Below are positions 10,680 through 17,759 of a DNA stretch of 17,759 nt, one piece after another (position 1 is the first letter of the stretch; every line of letters begins with the position of its first letter). Under the pieces are notes generated by a model. The model saw only the letters and a list, made by a program, of their open reading frames with translations, was not told the origin of the DNA and did not search any database. Location: NCBI GenBank assembly GCA_910592205.1, contig CAJVPJ010000736.1:1-17759 (forward strand). Reading direction: 5' to 3'. The stretch comes from Paraglomus occultum. Its lineage: Eukaryota > Glomeromycota > Glomeromycetes > Paraglomerales > Paraglomeraceae. A program made the translations under genes and the position numbers.

Positions 10680-10946
10680 AGTTTGATACACGTTATCGAG
10701 TCGATTCGATATTTATTGAAAAAAATGTTTATCGCATTTGCAGCCATCAATATGCTCGACATGTTGCATTTATAAAAGAGACTGAATCAAGATCCGTACG
10801 ACTAATTTTCGCATGTCCATGTAGCTTGAAAATAAAGTCTTAAATTATCGAATTCAACGTTGAAACGCAAACTATTATACATTTTCCAATATCATACGGC
10901 ATCGCCTATGGGCTCAATTACGGATGAGAAACTTTTCCGGGAATTA

Positions 10947-10970
10947 ATTATTATTATTATTATTATTATT
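10947..10970 (+). repeat. (ATT)8 microsatellite
   Basis: Eight uninterrupted ATT units are followed by a pyrimidine-rich CTCCCTCTCTTCTTC stretch. Confidence 0.9.
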
Positions 10971-11605
10971 CTCCCTCTCTTCTTCTTTCTGGAATTCGGG
11001 AATCATAACGTATATTATCATACACGTGTTACTTGCACAAACCAATTTTTATTCGCCCTCAGGTATAACGGGTAGGTAACATGGAAAACAATATTTACAT
11101 GGGGGCGCCTTATCGAGAATTAGGCAAGTATCATCATATTTGACTCGTCATGTATTCTCGGTCATATCGCTTATTGATGGATGTAATTCAACCTTTTTGC
11201 TACGTTATACTGCAAAGCCTCGTATACTTATAACATCTTTACGGCCTCTTTTCTTCAACAACAACTAAAGAAACATGTTAACGCTAGATGATGTTCTCGA
11301 TCAAACACAGTCTATACCAAATTGACGGGTTTTAATTTTTCCCACCTATGCTCAACCCCATTCGCAACACTTGCAGGTAGTGCGTTCGTTAAACCACAGG
11401 AACGGATACATGCGAAGCAATTAATTGCTGCAAATAATTAAACGAATGTGCAAAATGTGAATTATATAAGATATTAATATAGTGGGTAAATCGCTACATA
11501 AATTGTTAATAAATAAGGCTAGATTGCGCAACAAGTCAAGTTTTTGGGCGTTGCATATTTGAATACAGACAGTATGAAGGATATCCCGCCTTACTAATTG
11601 AAGCT

Positions 11606-11650
11606 ATGCACATGTGCATTCGCCATGTGGATAACCTGGTGTACACCAGG
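11606..11650. repeat. Pair of perfect palindromes
   Basis: ATGCACATGTGCAT (11606-11619) is a perfect 14-base palindrome. CCTGGTGTACACCAGG (11635-11650) is a perfect 16-base palindrome. They lie 15 bases apart, about 310-360 bases upstream of the copine start, so they could be dimeric regulator sites or short fold-backs. No function is shown. Confidence 0.6.
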
Positions 11651-11962
11651 AGCTATTACGTGCTTATTGTGTACATGCGGTACATAATGTCTACGTTATC
11701 GTATATCACTTGTCGTCGTTTAGCAGGAGTGCTATGCATACAATCGATTGTCACTGTCCAGTGGTTTGATCGTTATGCATGATAGGGAACAAAAGCGTTT
11801 GTGATATTGTTCTCAAGTCTGAGGCGGGCATTGTGGCGTTACCCTGTGGCGTCATTCTTTATTGCCATTCATTATAACGGCTCACATTATACTAGTATTA
11901 TTATTATAGACTTCTCTCTGGACGATTGAAACCCCCACACACAAACATTCCTTTTTACAACA

Positions 11963-14906
<2,944 letters not shown>

Positions 14907-15033
14907 AGCGAAACAATGATATAGTGACGAGGAAAGCAATACGACAAAAATATAGTTTGTTTTATGTTTCACATTGTAAATTTATTATTATGTGATTTAT
15001 TACGTAGACATTATTTGTATTATTAGTTGCTAT

Positions 15034-15039
15034 AATAAA
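15034..15039 (+). terminator. Poly(A) signal of copine gene
   Basis: AATAAA, followed at once by AAATAAA, lies about 130 bases after the TAA stop at 14904-14906 in AT-rich sequence, a normal position for a fungal 3' end. Confidence 0.5.
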
Positions 15040-15111
15040 ATAAATAAACGTTGCTTTTAATATTAAACGGAACAGCACCAAAATAATGGGCATTATTGAT
15101 CGCTAGCCAGT

Positions 15112-15126
15112 CTCGTTCGGAACGAG
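15112..15126. repeat. Short perfect hairpin
   Basis: CTCGTTC, one G, then GAACGAG gives 7-base perfect arms. It is about 70 bases beyond the copine poly(A) signal, has no U-tract, and is of unknown role. Confidence 0.6.
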
Positions 15127-15732
15127 GCCGAGCCATTATCTGGGCCAGAACAAATATGCAAGAATGACCCTTCATTTTTCCAGATGATCTTTAATTGTTC
15201 AGTGTCCAAATAGAGATCAAATCGTCAAGCAGTCCCGAAAAATTGAGCGTTACGCGCGCGGATCGTTTAATTTTTAATAAAAGCATTTAATTTGTTCTTC
15301 GATAACGCCTGAAAAATATTATGAAAAGTGGAAGTTAGTTAATATGAGCGAGTTATGGGATATTGACTAGTCAAAGAACGGTTTGTCAACTGGGCAAAAA
15401 CAATTGATCGCTTATCATATCAAGATTGCCCAAGGTTAACATCTTTCTTTCGCTAATTAGCGACGCGACGATAAAAACTAGCCGTAAGTTGCTTCATTAC
15501 TGCTGGTTATTTGGATGTCACATATATTGATATATATATTTGCTGTTACTAGATTTTCTACGCCACAGAGCGCGGATTTTCTATCTTTCCCACGCCGTCA
15601 CCAAAATCGCGTTACTCGCGTTTTGCTTTGAGTAAAATCTAATTAATAATTAATTGATCGTCAGGGATGTTGTTTGATTACTGCGGAGGAAAATTTTACC
15701 ATGTGACTTGCTTATCGACGTCAGCCGTAACC

Positions 15733-15823
15733 AACGCATCATCATACTTATTAAGCATGTCCTAATACATTATTTGGCTCAGCATACAAAAATCTGCTGA
15801 GATCAACCAGTGCATCATGTGAA
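15733..15823 (-). pseudogene. Decayed TPR-repeat fragment
   Basis: The plus-strand sequence CATCATCATACTTATTAAG at 15738 and CTGAGATCAACCAGTGCATC at 15797 match the TPR units at 17222-17455 in the same orientation. On the minus strand one piece reads DALVDLSRFLYAEPNNV, like a TPR helix pair, and a second piece in another frame reads MLNKYDDALV. Relative to the intact unit, about 30 bases between the two parts are missing and the frame is broken. It is a relic of the same repeat family, lying about 1.4 kb from the preserved array. Confidence 0.65.
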
Positions 15824-17221
15824 CGCGATATGGGCCTCACCTAGGGTTCTTCTCAGCATTGGGCACCTTGTGATTAGCGCTCTATAAACTACACCATAAT
15901 AGCCATCTATGCTATAGCTTACAAAGCCCATCGCTGTCTAGACGAAAACCCTTCTAATGAGCGAGAGAAACATACTCTGTCACTTAGTTCAACGATGTTA
16001 CAATACCTGTAAGTACGAATACACTATCATAGGCTAAACGACGAACCCATTAGGAATTAATATTACTATCATCATTGAAGTTAAACTCCGGTTCAGTGAA
16101 TCGGACCAGCAAGCCGATTATTGAACACTCTCGAATGAGAACTTGTCAAATACTCAGTGTCGAAGCCATGCGGTATTTTTGCTATAGAATATTTCCGTTA
16201 TACAACAAGAGCTATTCATAGGATGTTATCCATACTCAATTGATAGTAACGATGATAATGTACTGTATATAGCAATAAAATTACTTCATCGATCTGTTAA
16301 GTGAATCCTACGTTCAAACGGCGAACGATTAACTACAATTTATCCAACCGTTAATTAATCTTCACATTAACCACATCGGAACCAGAGCCTTTACCATGTT
16401 GGTTAAGAAAGTTATTAAATGTTCGCAACGCAGGAATACAGTAAAATTACTACTTGTTCTCCGTTTTGAAATATTAACCCAACATCACATCATTAACTCT
16501 CAATCATGACGAACGTAATAAGGAGAACGTTTTATTACAGCATTAATCTTAATTGTTTTCTATTATTCTCGGCCTTTCAGGAGATTTTCAGAATATATAA
16601 CATTTCAATCTTCCATTGTAAACAATCAGTCATAATTATCGAATTAGTCGTAATACAATAATCGACCTTCGTCGGCGAAACAAGAATATTAACGTCGATC
16701 GTCAAATATTCAGGGTCGATATGCAGAGTCCGATTATGTTAAATAAGTCAGTTGGATTTCAATCATTTATTTTGAGAACGAGAGTTAAAAATCATTTTAT
16801 TTTCAAGTTATCACGGACCTTTAACACTGAAGGCATCAATCGCTTGATGTATTAAACAGTAAGCAATCAATGTAGAACATTAGCCGTTCAGCTCATTAAG
16901 TATTAAACATCAAAAGCATTAGACGTTCAGTCTCAAATATCATATGACGACAGCATTATTGATACTACGTGCCTATTGCTCAAGGCCATTCAGCCGAGTA
17001 AGACATCAAAAGCATACTATACATCAGTCAATCGGATAACGACCGTTTATATATCTTTTGAGAACTAATTTCTAACTATCGCAGCTATATCCAATAAAAT
17101 ATAAGAAATAAATTGAGTGTTTCAGACTTGGGTTTTGACGAAATGATCGTACTTCTCAACTAAAATACTCGACGATCACCTGATCAAATCGTCCCCATGC
17201 CTTATACCTAAAAACGCTAGT

Positions 17222-17455
17222 TTACACGTCATCATAGTTACTAAGCATGTAATGGACATGCCCCCTCACTCTTAATGCATCTACATCATTTGGTTTAGTA
17301 TCCAAAAATTTGTTGAGATCAACCAATGCATCATCATACTTATTAAGTATGTAATAGACTTGTCCCCTCATTCCTAGTGCATCTACATCATTTGGTTTAG
17401 TATTCAAAAATTTGTTGAGATCAACCAATGCATCATCATACTTATTAAGTATGTA
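17222..17455 (-). pseudogene. TPR-repeat protein fragment, cut by transposon
   Basis: On the minus strand, 77 residues of tandem 34-residue TPR units run from 17455 down to the TAA at 17222-17224: YILNKYDDALVDLNKFL, TKPNDVDALGMRGQVYYI, a second unit, then a third that stops after YMLSNYDDV. The DNA period is exactly 102 bases. TPR arrays are protein-interaction scaffolds, and long arrays of this type are abundant in arbuscular mycorrhizal fungi. The upstream part of the gene is not seen, because a Tc1-like element begins right after the Tyr codon at 17453-17455. The reading frame stays open into the transposon, so a chimeric product is possible in principle. Confidence 0.75.
17226..17455 (-). 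repeat. 102-base tandem repeats coding TPR units
   Basis: Two full units (17226-17327 and 17328-17429) plus 26 bases of a third are visible. By eye the two full units differ at about 12 of 102 positions. Nearly all the differences are in the left half, and the right half is almost identical, as expected from partial gene conversion or unequal exchange. Confidence 0.8.
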
Positions 17456-17759
17456 CAGTACTGGACAAAAGTAATGGCGGTCAGTTTTTGTAATGCTGTA
17501 AACGCAATTTGGTATATAAATACAAATAAAAAAGCTTTTATGAAAGCCCAACATTATGGCTACAATTTTTATTAATGGCTTAATATTTAGTATGGCCTCC
17601 TTCAGCTTTAATACAAGCTTGAACTCGTTTTTCATACTACTAATGTTATTAACTATAACATCTTTTTCAAGACCATCCCATTCCTCCTTAATTAAATTTA
17701 AAAAGACGGGTTGAGAAATTTTCTTTTTTTCTGCCACCATTTTTTTAATGCGTTTTTCA
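17456..17759 (-). mobile_element. Tc1/mariner-like transposon, terminal part
   Basis: The element begins at 17456 with CAGTACTGGACAAAAGTAAT, a Tc1-type terminal inverted repeat, directly beside a TA dinucleotide (17454-17455) that is the usual Tc1/mariner target. Inside, on the minus strand, lies the C-terminal end of a transposase. The element runs off the right edge of the window, so the other terminus, the second TA copy and the catalytic DDE residues cannot be seen. It has inserted into a TPR repeat unit. Confidence 0.85.
17580..17759 (-). pseudogene. Tc1-like transposase C-terminus, frameshifted
   Basis: The minus strand reads ISQPVFLNLIKEEWDGLEKD, then VIVNNISSMK, which matches the last helices of Tc1-family transposases. 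After an A-run (T5 on the plus strand, 17628-17632) the family ending resumes in another frame as RVQACIKAEGGHTKY, with its TAA at 17580-17582. The shift equals a one-base deletion in that run, so this copy would not make a normal transposase end. The rest of the gene is outside the window. Confidence 0.8.

Larger units (their letters stand above)
10431..11962. other. 1.5-kb intergenic region, no gene seen
   Basis: There is no convincing coding frame. The single short open frame at 10860-11075 is mostly low-complexity and carries the microsatellite. The region holds the 3' flank of the BTB-TLDc gene, two palindromes near 11606-11650, and the promoter and leader of the copine gene, including a CA-rich leader just before ATG 11963. 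Confidence 0.6.
14907..17221. other. 2.3-kb repeat-bearing intergenic region
   Basis: No intact gene is visible. After the copine 3' end the stretch holds a short hairpin at 15112-15126, a decayed TPR fragment at about 15733-15823, and loosely repeated motifs near 16878-17030. The remainder is AT-rich with scattered stops in all frames. The many short inverted and repeated words suggest old mobile or duplicated DNA rather than a conserved promoter. Confidence 0.55.

Noticed and set aside
10860-11075. 71-codon frame with an Ile-rich run
   Set aside because: The Ile run is the (ATT)8 microsatellite, and the remainder has no recognisable feature.

Overview
The window looks like nuclear DNA of a filamentous fungus, most likely an arbuscular mycorrhizal fungus (Glomeromycotina). 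The signs are AT-rich sequence, many short GT-AG introns of about 65-145 bases, BTB-BACK-TLDc proteins of the type expanded in that group, a tandem 34-residue TPR array of the 'NKYDDALVDLNKFL' kind, and a Tc1/mariner element. The presence of NEDD1 and copine genes fits an early-diverging fungus rather than a yeast. The lineage call is inference from family knowledge. All exon boundaries were placed by eye from splice signals, reading phase and fit to the protein families.

Layout. (1) 1-80: three back-to-back hairpins, including a perfect 42-base palindrome. (2) 61-1497 (+): a BTB-BACK-TLDc gene whose recognisable BTB homology begins just after the palindrome, so its 5' part is missing or lies outside the window. 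(3) 2098-4848 (+): a nine-exon NEDD1 gene, a WD40 protein that targets gamma-tubulin complexes, with a hexanucleotide repeat coding a Ser-Pro tract and an intact C-terminal helical domain. (4) 4849-8970: a 4.1-kb stretch without a convincing gene, holding a double MluI-box motif and one broken reading frame near 8135-8505. (5) 8971-10430 (+): a second, complete BTB-BACK-TLDc gene with an intron at the same place as the first. (6) 10431-11962: intergenic, with an (ATT)8 microsatellite and two palindromes. (7) 11963-14906 (+): a 13-exon copine gene (two C2 domains plus a von Willebrand A-like domain), with 34-, 32- and 15-base exons and one intron that appears to need a GC donor. (8) 14907-17221: intergenic, with a decayed TPR fragment. 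(9) 17222-17455 (-): the end of a TPR-repeat gene, interrupted at a TA by the terminal part of a Tc1-like transposon (17456 to the window end).

How the genes relate. No operon-like organisation is expected or seen. NEDD1 (microtubule nucleation), copine (calcium-dependent membrane binding) and the BTB-TLDc pair (probable Cullin-3 adaptor or oxidation-resistance type proteins) appear functionally independent. The two BTB-TLDc genes are probably paralogues now separated by NEDD1 and the 4.1-kb spacer. The right end is a repeat-rich zone where TPR arrays and a transposon have interacted. I see no tRNA, rRNA or CRISPR array.
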